Source: Hydrogenophaga sp.
Lineage (GTDB): Bacteria; Pseudomonadota; Gammaproteobacteria; Burkholderiales; Burkholderiaceae_C
Direction: 5' to 3'
Length of the DNA: 64,000 nt
Assembly: GCF_030656115.1 (NCBI RefSeq)
Contig: NZ_JAUSOO010000152.1
Coordinates: forward strand, 1-64,000
Numbering within the stretch: the stretch's first letter is position 1; each line of letters opens with the position of its first letter. The translations under genes and the position numbers were made by a program. Under the pieces are notes generated by a model that saw only the letters and a program-made list of their open reading frames with translations, was not told the DNA's origin and made no database searches. Below are positions 48,176 through 56,207 of this stretch, piece by piece.

Positions 48176-48259
48176 ATGAAAAATTCATTCGCTGTATTTA
48201 CTTCGGTAATGGCATGTGTTTGGTGCGGAATTGGTGCATTCCTGCGGAGTCTCTGGTGA
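48176..48259 (+). CDS. Putative 27-residue hydrophobic peptide
   Basis: An ATG at 48176 is preceded by a perfect GGAGG (48166-48170) at five bases and opens a 27-residue frame, mostly hydrophobic, with one Lys and one Arg near the ends (MKNSFAVFTSVMACVWCGIG then AFLRSLW). It could form a single membrane helix. The same frame is open back to 48074 (TTG), with another hydrophobic stretch. Its end overlaps the GCGGAG that pairs with the tRNA-like 3' end. Translation is plausible because of the ribosome-binding site; function is unknown. Confidence 0.35.
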   Translation: MKNSFAVFTSVMACVWCGIGAFLRSLW

Positions 48260-48300
48260 GAAAATTCCAACCCAAACGAGGGATTAGCGTTTATGTATTT

Positions 48301-48353
48301 GTGTGTCCGTCCAAGAGTGAATGCAGGGGGTTCGATTCCCCCTCTCCGCACCA
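48301..48353 (+). other. tRNA-3'-end-like sequence (T-arm, acceptor and CCA), possible attachment-site scar
   Basis: A T-arm GGGGG-TTCGATT-CCCCC (48326-48342) with perfect GTTCRANYC consensus is followed by TCTCCGC, A and CCA (48343-48353), as at the end of a tRNA gene. A GCGGAG that could pair with CTCCGC lies at 48244, 110 bases away, too far for a normal tRNA, and no D-arm or anticodon arm folds convincingly between. It may be the 3' part of a tRNA left by site-specific integration, or a degenerate tRNA. Confidence 0.45.
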
Positions 48354-48377
48354 AATTTTGTATATGCGGTTTTTTTA

Positions 48378-49829
48378 ATGACTGAAACCGAACTCCTCCA
48401 ACTGCTCGCCTGTGGCGAAGACAGCCGCCACCAGTTCAAGCGCGATGCCAGCAACGCCGACAGCCTGGCCGCCGAGTTGGCGGCGCTGGCCAACAGCGGG
48501 GGTGGTTGTGTGTTGCTGGGCGTGGCGGACGATGGTTCGGTGCTGGGGCTGGACGCCGCAGCCGTGCGGCGGCTGAACCAGTTGCTCAGCAACGCGGCCA
48601 GCCAGCATGTGCGCCCGCCGCTCTCCCCAGTGAGCCACAACGTGCAGACGGCGCAGGGCTTGGTGATGGTGGTGCAGGTGCCGGACGGGCTGAACAAGCC
48701 TTACATGGACCTGCAAGGCCGCGTGTGGGTGAAGAGCGGGGCCGACAAGCGGCATGTGACGGCGCGCGAGGAAATGCAGCGCATGTTCCAGCGCGCGGGG
48801 CTGTTGCAGGCCGACCAGGTGCCGGTGCACAACGCCACGGCGGCGGACATTGACGAGCGGGCTTTTGGCCGCTACTTCGAGCGCCGCTACGGGCAGAGCC
48901 TGGACGCTGCGGGCTTGCCGGTGGTGCAGCTGATGGAGAACCTGCAACTGGCGCAGGACGGCGTGCCCAACCTGGCGGGGCTGCTGCTGTTTGGCAAGCA
49001 ACCGCAGCGGCTGCTGCAGGTGTGCCAGATCGGCGCGGTGTGGTTCCCGGGCACGTTTCTGGGCGACACGCGCTACCTGGACAGCGAGAACATCGACGGC
49101 ACGCTGGAAGAGCAGTTTCAGCGCGGCATGGCCTTCATCAAGCGCAGCCTGCACCATGTGCAAGCCGGCAGGGGCTTCAACACGCTGGGGCAGCTGGAGG
49201 TGCCGGAAGAAGCGTTTGTGGAGCTGCTGGTGAATGCGCTGGTACACCGGGACTTTTTTGTCAGCGCCACGATTCGCCTGTTTGTGTTCACCGACCGGGT
49301 TGAGATCATCAGCCCCGGCCATTTGCCCGACAGCCTGACGCCGGAGCAGATTCGCACCGGCGTTTCCAACCGGCGCAACAAGGTGCTGGCCGAGCACGCG
49401 GCGCACATCCTGCCGTACCGGGGGCTGGGCACCGGGGTGCCGCGCGCGCTGGGAGCCTGGCCGAAGATCGATCTGGTGGACGAGCGTGAAGCGAACCAGT
49501 TCCGGGCGGTGGTGTGGCGGGTGGCGCAGCCTTCGGCGGCGACTTCGGTAGACACCCCGCAAGTCACCGGGCAAGTCACCGGGCAAGTCACCGGGCAAGT
49601 TCGGCGCTTGCTCGCCGTCATGGTGGCCGAGCACAGCCGCAGCGAACTGCAAGCGCTGCTGGGCCTCAAGCACCGCGACAGTTTTATGGCCAGCTATCTG
49701 CTGCCTGCGCTGGCGGCGGGCTGGGTGGAGATGACCATTCCCGATAAGCCGCAAAGCAGCAAGCAAAGATATCGGCTGACGCCAGTAGGCAAAATCACCC
49801 TCACCAGCTTCAATAAGGACACACCATGA
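48378..49829 (+). CDS. AlbA_2 (Schlafen-type) ATP-binding protein of the restriction island
   Basis: The start at 48378 gives 483 residues. The N-terminal AlbA_2 domain shows EDSRHQFKRDASNADSLAAELAALANSGGG and VLLGVADDGSVLGL (to ~130). A middle helical part and an HATPase-like segment follow (LVNALVHRDFFVSATIRLFVFTDRVEIISPG, near 290), then GLGTGVPRAL. A VTGQ tandem repeat (396-~408) links to a C-terminal winged-helix region. Proteins of this kind are frequent passengers in type I restriction loci and are annotated as transcriptional regulators or helicase-like. The stop overlaps the next start by four bases. Confidence 0.85.
   Translation: MTETELLQLLACGEDSRHQFKRDASNADSLAAELAALANSGGGCVLLGVADDGSVLGLDAAAVRRLNQLLSNAASQHVRPPLSPVSHNVQTAQGLVMVVQVPDGLNKPYMDLQGRVWVKSGADKRHVTAREEMQRMFQRAGLLQADQVPVHNATAADIDERAFGRYFERRYGQSLDAAGLPVVQLMENLQLAQDGVPNLAGLLLFGKQPQRLLQVCQIGAVWFPGTFLGDTRYLDSENIDGTLEEQFQRGMAFIKRSLHHVQAGRGFNTLGQLEVPEEAFVELLVNALVHRDFFVSATIRLFVFTDRVEIISPGHLPDSLTPEQIRTGVSNRRNKVLAEHAAHILPYRGLGTGVPRALGAWPKIDLVDEREANQFRAVVWRVAQPSAATSVDTPQVTGQVTGQVTGQVRRLLAVMVAEHSRSELQALLGLKHRDSFMASYLLPALAAGWVEMTIPDKPQSSKQRYRLTPVGKITLTSFNKDTP
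49561..49600 (+). repeat. 12-bp tandem repeat coding VTGQ
   Basis: The unit AAGTCACCGGGC is repeated three times exactly, then AAGT begins a fourth. Twelve bases equal four codons, so copy-number change by slippage keeps the frame and alters the linker length of the AlbA_2 protein. Confidence 0.9.
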
Positions 49830-50077
49830 AGCCCAAAAAACAGTTTTCTGAAAAGGCCCTGGAGTCTCTGGAATCCCGCATTCCACAGATGGCGCAGGCG
49901 GCGTTTTCGCAAGCGCATTTAAAGGCACTGGCCGTGAGCGGCAAGGTGTTGCAGGTGTCTGAGGGGTGCTTGGTGGAGCTCAGCGCTGAAGGCACGGTGC
50001 GTGTGATCAAGTCGGTTGAGCCATCGTTTCGGGTGCAGGCAGGCGTCAAGCGGGTTCGCAAGGTGACACGCGCATGA
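49826..50077 (+). CDS. Small protein paired with a Zeta-like toxin, putative antitoxin
   Basis: This 83-residue basic protein has a helical first half (LESLESRIPQMAQAAFSQAHLKALA), then a beta-rich part with VLQVSEGCLVELSAEGTVRVIKSVEP, and a basic tail (KRVRKVTRA). Its start overlaps the AlbA_2 stop and its stop overlaps the Zeta-like gene, each by four bases. Small proteins with an LVEV-x-DGT-x-RVIK-like core commonly precede Zeta-family kinases in proteobacteria. The antitoxin role is inferred from this pairing; it does not resemble the classical epsilon antitoxin. Confidence 0.65.
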   Translation: MKPKKQFSEKALESLESRIPQMAQAAFSQAHLKALAVSGKVLQVSEGCLVELSAEGTVRVIKSVEPSFRVQAGVKRVRKVTRA

Positions 50078-50823
50078 GCGTCAGCCAACCCAGACTGCGT
50101 GTGTTTGCTGGCCCCAACGGTTCTGGCAAAAGCACGCTCAAAGATGTATTGCCTGAGAGCTTGTTGGGCGTTTATGTCAATGCCGATGACATTGAAAAAC
50201 TCATCCGCGCCGATGGCTATCTCTCGCTGGGTGAGTTTTCGATTAAAGCCACGGCAGCAGAATTGAGCGACTTTTTGGCGCAGTCCACGTTGCTGCGGTC
50301 TCAGGGTTTGCTGGCGGATGCCGACCGCATGGTGCTGCAAGGTGGGCGCGTGCTGTTTCAAGCCTTGGCTGTCAATTCTTACCACGCCTCGGTCTTGGCT
50401 GACTTTATTCGCCACAAGCTGCTGAGTGATGGGACTTCGTTCACTTTCGAGACGGTGATGTCGTCGCAGGACAAGGTGGACTTTTTGTGCAAGGCGCAGA
50501 AGTCAGGCTTTCGCACCTATCTGTATTTCGTGGCCACAGAGGACCCCGACATCAATGTGTCACGGGTGCAGCACCGCGTGGCGACGGGTGGGCACCCGGT
50601 GCCGAAAGACAAAATCATCAGCCGTTATCACCGCTCCCTGGCCTTGCTCAGTCAGGCTGTGGCCTGCACAGACCGAGCCTACGTGTTTGACAACTCGGGC
50701 GAAGACAAGGTGTGGCTGGCCGAGGTGACGGATGGCTGTGAGCTGGAAATGAAAACCGATGAAGCGCCACATTGGTTTAAGGCCGCGTTGTGGGATGCTT
50801 TTGAAGGCGACGATGTTGACTGA
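50074..50823 (+). CDS. Zeta-toxin-like P-loop kinase
   Basis: This 249-residue protein opens with LRVFAGPNGSGKSTLKDVLPE, a Walker A motif at 13-21, followed by VYVNADDIEKLIR, typical of Zeta toxins, where Asp in NADDI sits at the substrate site. FTFETVMSS and GFRTYLYFVATEDPDINVSRVQHRVATGGHPVP correspond to the later kinase motifs, with the RVQHRVATGGHPVP segment diagnostic for this branch. Zeta toxins phosphorylate UDP-N-acetylglucosamine; that activity is assumed, not shown. It lies within the restriction operon, 31 bases before the hsdR frame. Confidence 0.82.
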   Translation: MSVSQPRLRVFAGPNGSGKSTLKDVLPESLLGVYVNADDIEKLIRADGYLSLGEFSIKATAAELSDFLAQSTLLRSQGLLADADRMVLQGGRVLFQALAVNSYHASVLADFIRHKLLSDGTSFTFETVMSSQDKVDFLCKAQKSGFRTYLYFVATEDPDINVSRVQHRVATGGHPVPKDKIISRYHRSLALLSQAVACTDRAYVFDNSGEDKVWLAEVTDGCELEMKTDEAPHWFKAALWDAFEGDDVD

Positions 50824-50828
50824 CAAAC

Positions 50829-50844
50829 AAGGGGTTTGCGCGTG
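50829..50844 (+). promoter_or_regulatory. Ribosome-binding site and GTG that are out of frame with hsdR
   Basis: AAGGGG (50829-50834) lies seven bases before GTG (50842-50844). That GTG codes MSAIIAP and then leaves the hsdR frame. It is the best translation signal near hsdR, but continuing into the hsdR frame would need the loss of one base near 50863. Confidence 0.5.
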
Positions 50845-50854
50845 AGCGCAATCA

Positions 50855-53800
50855 TTGCGCCCAGAGCGCGCCACCCAAAACCGTGTGGTTGCCCGCCTGA
50901 CCGCCACTGCGGCCGAAGGCGGCTTGGGCTATGCCTACATGGGAGACTGGAGCCAGCGCGAGGGCAACCGCTGCATTGAGCCCGAGCTGTTGCGCGCCCA
51001 CCTGCAGCAGCGCGGCTACAGCCCGGCCCACATCGCCCAGGCGCTGCAAAAGCTGATGGCGGTGGCAGACGCGACCGGCATCACGCTCTACCAGGCCAAC
51101 CTGCGCACCTACCAGCTGCTGCGCTATGGCGTGCCGGTGCAGGTGGCGGCGGGTGCGCCGCACGAGACGGTGCACCTGATCGACTGGGACACGCCAACGA
51201 ACAACCACTTTGCGCTGGCCGAAGAGGTGACGCTGAAACACGGCAACTCGGGCGGCACATCGGGCGGGCATGAGCGGCGGCCCGACATCGTGCTGTACAT
51301 CAACGGCATGGCGGTGGTGGTGATGGAGCTCAAGCGCAGCTCGGTGGACGTGGCCAACGGCATCCGCCAGCTCATCAGCAACCAGGAAGCGATCTTCAAC
51401 CAGGGCTTTTTCAGCACGGTGCAGCTGGTGCTGGCGGGCAGCGACAGCCAGGGCCTGCGCTACGGCACCACGGGCACGCCCGAAAAGTTCTTCGTGGAAT
51501 GGAAGCACCACAAACCAGGCAGTGCCGATGAAACCTTGGCCGTGGGCGAGCTGCTGGACGGGCCTCTGACGCAGATGCTGGCGCCCGCGCGGCTGCTGGA
51601 CCTGGTGCGCAACTTCGTGATCTTTGATGCCGGCCAGAAGAAGGTGCCGCGCCTGCACCAGTTTGAGGGTGTGAAGGCCGCGCAGGAGCGCATTCAGCGC
51701 CATGAGGGCGGCGTGATCTGGCACACCCAGGGCAGCGGCAAGAGCATCCTGATGGTGCTGATTGCCAAGTGGTTGCTGGAGCACGACCCGGAGGCGCGCA
51801 TCCTGGTGGTGACCGACCGGGATGAGCTGGACAAGCAGATCGTGGGCGTGATGAAAAACGCGGGGGTGATTGGCGCCGATGCGCCATCGCCACGCATCAC
51901 CTCTCGCAAGGATCTGGTGGAGAAGCTGGGCCAGGCGTCGCCGCGCCTGATGTGTGCGTTGATCCACAAGATCGACGTGGCCGACCTGAAGGGCGAACCG
52001 CCCAAGATCGCCGGCCGCTTCTATGTGTTTGTGGACGAATGCCACCGCACCCAGGGTGGTGACATGAACAAGCAGATGAAGCGCTGGCTGGCCAGCGCCA
52101 TCTTCATCGGCTTCACTGGCACGCCGCTGCTGCGCCGCGACAAGCAGACCACGCGCGACGTGTTTGGCACCTTTATTCACACCTACAAGTTCAACGAGGC
52201 GGTGGCTGACAAGGTGGTGCTGGATTTGAAGTACGAGGCGCGCGATGTGCCGCAGCGCCTGACCTCGCGCCAGGCCATTGACGACTGGTTCGAAACCAAG
52301 ACCCAGGGCCTGAACAACTTTCAGAAGTCGGTGCTGCGCAAGCGCTGGGCGACGATGGAAGAGCTGATGAGTTCGGGCGAGCGCAAGCAACGCATCATCG
52401 CCAACATCAACCACGATTTCGGCGTATTGCCCCGGCTGAACAACGGGCGCGGCACGGCCCTTCTGGTGGCGGCGAGCATTTACGACGCTTGCCACTACTT
52501 TCGGCTGTTCCAGCACACGCCGCTGGGCGTGCACTGCGGGCTGATCACGTCTTACGAACCCAACCACAACGCGATTTCGCAAGAGCCACCCCACAGCGAC
52601 GAGCGCTACAAGTTCGACACCTACACCCAGCACGTACTGGCCAAAGACCAGACCACCACACAGTACGAAACCGAGATGAAGCGCCGCTTCATTGAAGAGC
52701 CTGCCAACCTGAAACTGCTGATTGTGGTGAGCAAGTTGCTGACGGGTTTTGACGCGCCGAGCTGCACCTACATTTACCTGGACAACGCGCTGCGCGACCA
52801 CAACCTGTTCCAGGCCATTTGCCGCACCAACCGGCTGGACGGTGACGACAAGGACTACGGCCATGTGGTGGACTACAAGGAGCTGTTCAGCAAGGTGCAG
52901 GACGCGATCGCGGTCTACACCTCGGACGAGCTGGACACCGAGACCGTGGGCGACGATGGCAATGTGATCGTCAAGGACTGGCGCGAAGAGGGGAAAGCCC
53001 AATTGGACGCAGCACGCGAGGCGCTGATGTATTTGTGTGCGCCGGTGATGCAGCCGCAGGGCATGGAGCAACACATTCGGTATTTCTGCGGTGATGTTGC
53101 CAACCCCACGGCGCTGAACGACACGGAGCCGCTGCGCATCTCGTTTTACAAGGCGGTGGCGGCTTTTGTGCGCGCCTATGCCGACTTGGCGGCCCATCTT
53201 GAAGAGGCGGGCTACAGCGCTGCTCAGGTGAAAGTCTTTGAGCAAGAAACGCAGTTTTACGTCGAGGTGCGCGCGGCCATCAAGAACCACGCGGGCGAAG
53301 AGCTGGACATCAAGCCGTTTGAGGCGGACATGCGCCACCTCATCAACACCTACATCCAGGCCGATCCGGCGGACTTGCTGGGTGACCTGAGCGAGCTGTC
53401 GCTGACCGAGTTGATCATCCACACGGGCATCCACGATGCGATCGCGAAGAAGCTGAACGAGAAGGGCAAGCTGTCAAAGAATGCCATCGCCGAGACCATC
53501 ATCAACAACGTGCGTAAGACCATCATCCGCGACCAGCTCACGGACCCGATGTTTTACGCGGAGATGTCCCAGCTGCTGGAAGACCTGATTCAGCAGAAAC
53601 GTGGCGACACCGCCTCTTACGAGCAGTTCTTGAAGGACGCGGAAGCGCTTGCCAAACAGCTGGGCCAAGGCCGGGGGGAAAACAACGTGCCCGCCGAGCT
53701 GCACGGCAACAAAGAGGCCACGGTGCTCTACAACAACCTGCCCACGGTCCTGGCTGCTGCAGCGCCGAACGTGCCCGAACACATGGCTGCCGAGCCGATC

Positions 53801-53995
53801 CCAAGCTGGGGCAACGAATGTCTGGGCCTGGCCTTGAAGCTGGACAAAGCGATTCGCGCACACGCGCCCGCAGGCTGGAAGGGCGACCCGGCGCGTGAGG
53901 CGCAGGTGCTGAACGCGATTGCACCCATTCTGGGCAAAAACAAAGCGGTCGTATTGGCCGTTTTCGAGATCGTCAAAAACCAGCCAGGTTACTGA
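50855..53995 (+). CDS. hsdR: Type I restriction endonuclease subunit R
   Basis: HsdR is the DNA translocase and nuclease of the type I complex. From TTG 50855 the frame gives 1046 residues. The nuclease motif is PD (143-144) with ELK (158-160). Helicase motifs follow: QGSGKS (292-297), VDECHRTQ (393-), [20 protein letters not shown] and QAICRTNR. The helical C-terminal domain contacts HsdM. The start is doubtful: a GTG with a strong ribosome-binding site at 50842 gives MSAIIAP in another frame and joins this frame perfectly if the A at 50863 is removed. Otherwise the gene is intact. ygjP overlaps its stop by one base. Confidence 0.94.
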   Translation: MRPERATQNRVVARLTATAAEGGLGYAYMGDWSQREGNRCIEPELLRAHLQQRGYSPAHIAQALQKLMAVADATGITLYQANLRTYQLLRYGVPVQVAAGAPHETVHLIDWDTPTNNHFALAEEVTLKHGNSGGTSGGHERRPDIVLYINGMAVVVMELKRSSVDVANGIRQLISNQEAIFNQGFFSTVQLVLAGSDSQGLRYGTTGTPEKFFVEWKHHKPGSADETLAVGELLDGPLTQMLAPARLLDLVRNFVIFDAGQKKVPRLHQFEGVKAAQERIQRHEGGVIWHTQGSGKSILMVLIAKWLLEHDPEARILVVTDRDELDKQIVGVMKNAGVIGADAPSPRITSRKDLVEKLGQASPRLMCALIHKIDVADLKGEPPKIAGRFYVFVDECHRTQGGDMNKQMKRWLASAIFIGFTGTPLLRRDKQTTRDVFGTFIHTYKFNEAVADKVVLDLKYEARDVPQRLTSRQAIDDWFETKTQGLNNFQKSVLRKRWATMEELMSSGERKQRIIANINHDFGVLPRLNNGRGTALLVAASIYDACHYFRLFQHTPLGVHCGLITSYEPNHNAISQEPPHSDERYKFDTYTQHVLAKDQTTTQYETEMKRRFIEEPANLKLLIVVSKLLTGFDAPSCTYIYLDNALRDHNLFQAICRTNRLDGDDKDYGHVVDYKELFSKVQDAIAVYTSDELDTETVGDDGNVIVKDWREEGKAQLDAAREALMYLCAPVMQPQGMEQHIRYFCGDVANPTALNDTEPLRISFYKAVAAFVRAYADLAAHLEEAGYSAAQVKVFEQETQFYVEVRAAIKNHAGEELDIKPFEADMRHLINTYIQADPADLLGDLSELSLTELIIHTGIHDAIAKKLNEKGKLSKNAIAETIINNVRKTIIRDQLTDPMFYAEMSQLLEDLIQQKRGDTASYEQFLKDAEALAKQLGQGRGENNVPAELHGNKEATVLYNNLPTVLAAAAPNVPEHMAAEPIPSWGNECLGLALKLDKAIRAHAPAGWKGDPAREAQVLNAIAPILGKNKAVVLAVFEIVKNQPGY

Positions 53996-54696
53996 TGAGC
54001 GAAGTGTTCGAACTGGGCGACATCACCATCAGCCTCACACGCAAGTGGGTGAAGAACGTGCACCTGACGGTGCATCCGCCCGATGGCCGGGTGACCTTGG
54101 TGGCGCCGCTGACGACGCGCACGGAGGTGGCCAGGGCTTACGCGATTTCTCGCCTGCATTGGATTCGGCAACAGCAGAAGCTGTTTTTCGAGCAGCAGCG
54201 TGAGCAGCCACGCCAGTTTGTGACCCGGGAAAGCCACCATGTCTGGGGTCGTCGTTACCTGCTGACCGTGGCCGAGGCCGATGTGAAACCCTACGTGAAG
54301 CTGGACCACCGCCGCATCCACCTGTTTGTTCGGCCGGGGGCAGATCAGGCCAAGAAAGCGGAGGTTATGCACGAATGGCACAAGGCGATATTGCACGCCG
54401 AATTGCCGGGCCTGATCAGCAAGTGGGAGCACAAGCTCGGCGTGAAAGTCAACGGCTACTACCTACAGCGCATGAAAACCAAGTGGGGCAGTTGCAACCA
54501 CCGGGCCGGCAACATCCGGCTGAACACGGAACTGGTGAAGAAGCCCAAGGATTTGCTGGAATACGTGGTGGTGCACGAGATGCTGCACCTGTTGGTACCG
54601 ACGCACAGCGGCCGTTTTGTGGAACTGCTTGACCAGCACTACCCGGGGTGGATGGAGGCACGGCGGGAATTGAACGAGCTGGCTTTGTCCGCCTGA
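53995..54696 (+). CDS. YgjP-like M48-family metallopeptidase (DUF45)
   Basis: This 233-residue protein has the zinc motif HEMLH (194-198) with a downstream HYPGW histidine region, plus the DUF45 phrases KWVKNVHLTVHPPDGRV, RMKTKWGSCN and LVKKPKDLLEYVVVHE. Such proteins are very often encoded directly after hsdR in type I systems. A link to restriction, perhaps turnover of a subunit as with other proteolytic control of HsdR, is inferred from position only. It ends the island; the next gene is convergent. Confidence 0.88.
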   Translation: MSEVFELGDITISLTRKWVKNVHLTVHPPDGRVTLVAPLTTRTEVARAYAISRLHWIRQQQKLFFEQQREQPRQFVTRESHHVWGRRYLLTVAEADVKPYVKLDHRRIHLFVRPGADQAKKAEVMHEWHKAILHAELPGLISKWEHKLGVKVNGYYLQRMKTKWGSCNHRAGNIRLNTELVKKPKDLLEYVVVHEMLHLLVPTHSGRFVELLDQHYPGWMEARRELNELALSA

Positions 54697-54773
54697 ACCT
54701 CCGCAGCCCCAAGCCATTCATGCTGTCTGTTTGGGATCGTGGAGAGAGGGGCCGAACAGGCCTTGTCGCCACC

Positions 54774-55901
54774 TCAATGCCGAACCCGCCCAGTGGCGCT
54801 GAGGATGGTCATGTCCACGAAGCGTGAGCCTTGGTGCTGGCCGTTGCGGTAGCCGATGCGGTAGCCGCCGAGGTCGTAAGCGTCGATGCTGTCCAGCGCG
54901 GTCACAAAGGCTTCGCGGCTGGCCTGGGCGCCCATGCGGCGGGCGGCCTCGGCAATGACCTTGCCGGCGATGTAGCCTTCCATCATGGCGTAGCTGACCA
55001 TGGGCTCCAGCTCTTTGTTCGCCCCCACGGCGTCGGACAGCTCCTTGGCCAGCCGGCCCACCAGGCGGTAGGGGCTGGGTGTGACTTGCGCAATGGCCAC
55101 ACCGCGCAGCGTGTCCTCGCCCAGTCGGCGCGCGAGTTGTTCCACATCGGCGCCGGACTGGGCAAACAGTTGCGCCGCTCCGCCGGAAATGCGGTATTCC
55201 TCAATGAAGGCGGCGGTGGCTGCGCCCGATGCCAGGATGAGGATGGCCTGCGGGGGCTTGGCCAGGAACGTATCCACTGCCGAGGTGACGCGTGTGGTGC
55301 CGGCCGCGTAGGTGGCGCGCAGTTGCACCTGCTGGCCAGCGGCGCGCGCGATGCCTTCGACGGTGGTGGCCAGCGCTTCGGCGCCGGGGCCGTCTTCGTG
55401 CAGCACGCCCAGGCGGGTGATGCCGATGGTGGCCAGGTGCTGGGCCATTTTCTGGACCTCGTCGCGCAGGTTGGCGCGCACGTTGTAGAGCCAGGGAGAA
55501 GGGATGTCCAACTCGGTGATGCGGTAGCCCACCAGCGCGAGTTTTTCGCGCTCCAGCAGGCCGCTGGCCACCAGATCGCCGATGTTGCGGCTGCCAAAGA
55601 AACCGGCCAGCACCAGCGGCTTGTGTTCGGTGACCAGCCGGGTGGTCAGGGCGGTGGTTTCCTCGGGCCGGCCGCCGTCGTTTTCGCTGACCAGGGTGAA
55701 GCGGTGGCCGCCCACCCCAGCTTTGTTGGCCTGGTCGAGCGCGAGCTTGAGCCCGGCGGCGTAGGCCCGGCCTTGCACCGCCTCCCGCCCCGACAGCGGG
55801 GCGACCTGCCCCACGGTGATGGCCGCGGCCATTGCCTGCACCCCGCCCAGGCAGGCCAAGGCCAATGTTGCGGCGCGCAAGCTGTGTCGCCAAGTTTTCA
55901 T
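54774..55901 (-). CDS. ABC transporter periplasmic binding protein (Leu/Ile/Val type)
   Basis: The start at 55901 follows an AGGAGACA ribosome-binding site and opens a signal peptide (residues 1-~26, ending QAMAA). The 375-residue protein is a Peripla_BP_6 type: ITVGQVAPLSGREAVQGRAYAAGLKLALDQAN, then SENDGGRPEETTALTTRLVTE and GYIAGKVIAEAARRMG. It would bind an amino acid or an aromatic/organic acid. No permease or ATPase genes are beside it, so it is an orphan here. Confidence 0.87.
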   Translation of the reverse strand: MKTWRHSLRAATLALACLGGVQAMAAAITVGQVAPLSGREAVQGRAYAAGLKLALDQANKAGVGGHRFTLVSENDGGRPEETTALTTRLVTEHKPLVLAGFFGSRNIGDLVASGLLEREKLALVGYRITELDIPSPWLYNVRANLRDEVQKMAQHLATIGITRLGVLHEDGPGAEALATTVEGIARAAGQQVQLRATYAAGTTRVTSAVDTFLAKPPQAILILASGAATAAFIEEYRISGGAAQLFAQSGADVEQLARRLGEDTLRGVAIAQVTPSPYRLVGRLAKELSDAVGANKELEPMVSYAMMEGYIAGKVIAEAARRMGAQASREAFVTALDSIDAYDLGGYRIGYRNGQHQGSRFVDMTILSATGRVRH

Positions 55902-56207
55902 GTGTGTCTCCTGTTTTGAAAAAGCGCAACTGTTCATTGTTCAACCTCAGAGTGTTTATGTCGCCTGTGGATTCCACTTACGCCGTGCTGACGGTGGTCG
56001 CTGTTCAAACGGGTAGGGCGCCCTATGGTATTGGCTGGGCGTGTCCAAATGAATCGCCATACCCGGCGTGCCCGGTGGTCTGGGGGACAACAACGGCTCG
56101 AATTCCGAGGCCCACAACGCTGTCTGCAAACGGGTGGGCTGCAGCACCCGTGCCTGTTTGAGGGCGTTGGAGAACAGCACTCAGCCTCTCGGTGTGAGGG
56201 CGGCACG
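55902..56207. other. 306-base gap without a supportable gene
   Basis: Between the binding-protein start and the IclR stop there are only short open frames without family resemblance. The first ~20 bases upstream of the binding-protein start hold its ribosome-binding site. No promoter with good -35 and -10 boxes was found. Confidence 0.5.

Noticed and set aside
48244-48353. A complete functional tRNA gene of 110 bases
   Set aside because: Only the T-arm and acceptor fold properly; no acceptable D-arm, 5-bp anticodon stem or 7-base anticodon loop was found.
48049-48697. Minus-strand frames reading RRGGIEPPAF and GAERGNRTPC
   Set aside because: These are the familiar artefactual translations of the antisense of a tRNA-like T-arm and do not represent proteins.
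49561-49600. Short tandem repeat as a CRISPR-like array
   Set aside because: Units are directly adjacent with no spacers and lie in frame inside a CDS; no other array or cas gene is present.
50852-53434. Long minus-strand frame opposite hsdR
   Set aside because: Antisense of a confidently identified HsdR; low-complexity His/Gln/Val translation.
42599-54773. Direct repeats flanking the whole restriction island
   Set aside because: By eye no matching sequence was found at 42599-42738 and 54697-54773, so a simple integrase-type insertion of the whole island is not supported.
55902-56207. Small ORFs in the gap between the binding protein and the iclR gene
   Set aside because: Composition is Arg/Pro/Cys-rich without domain resemblance or ribosome-binding sites.
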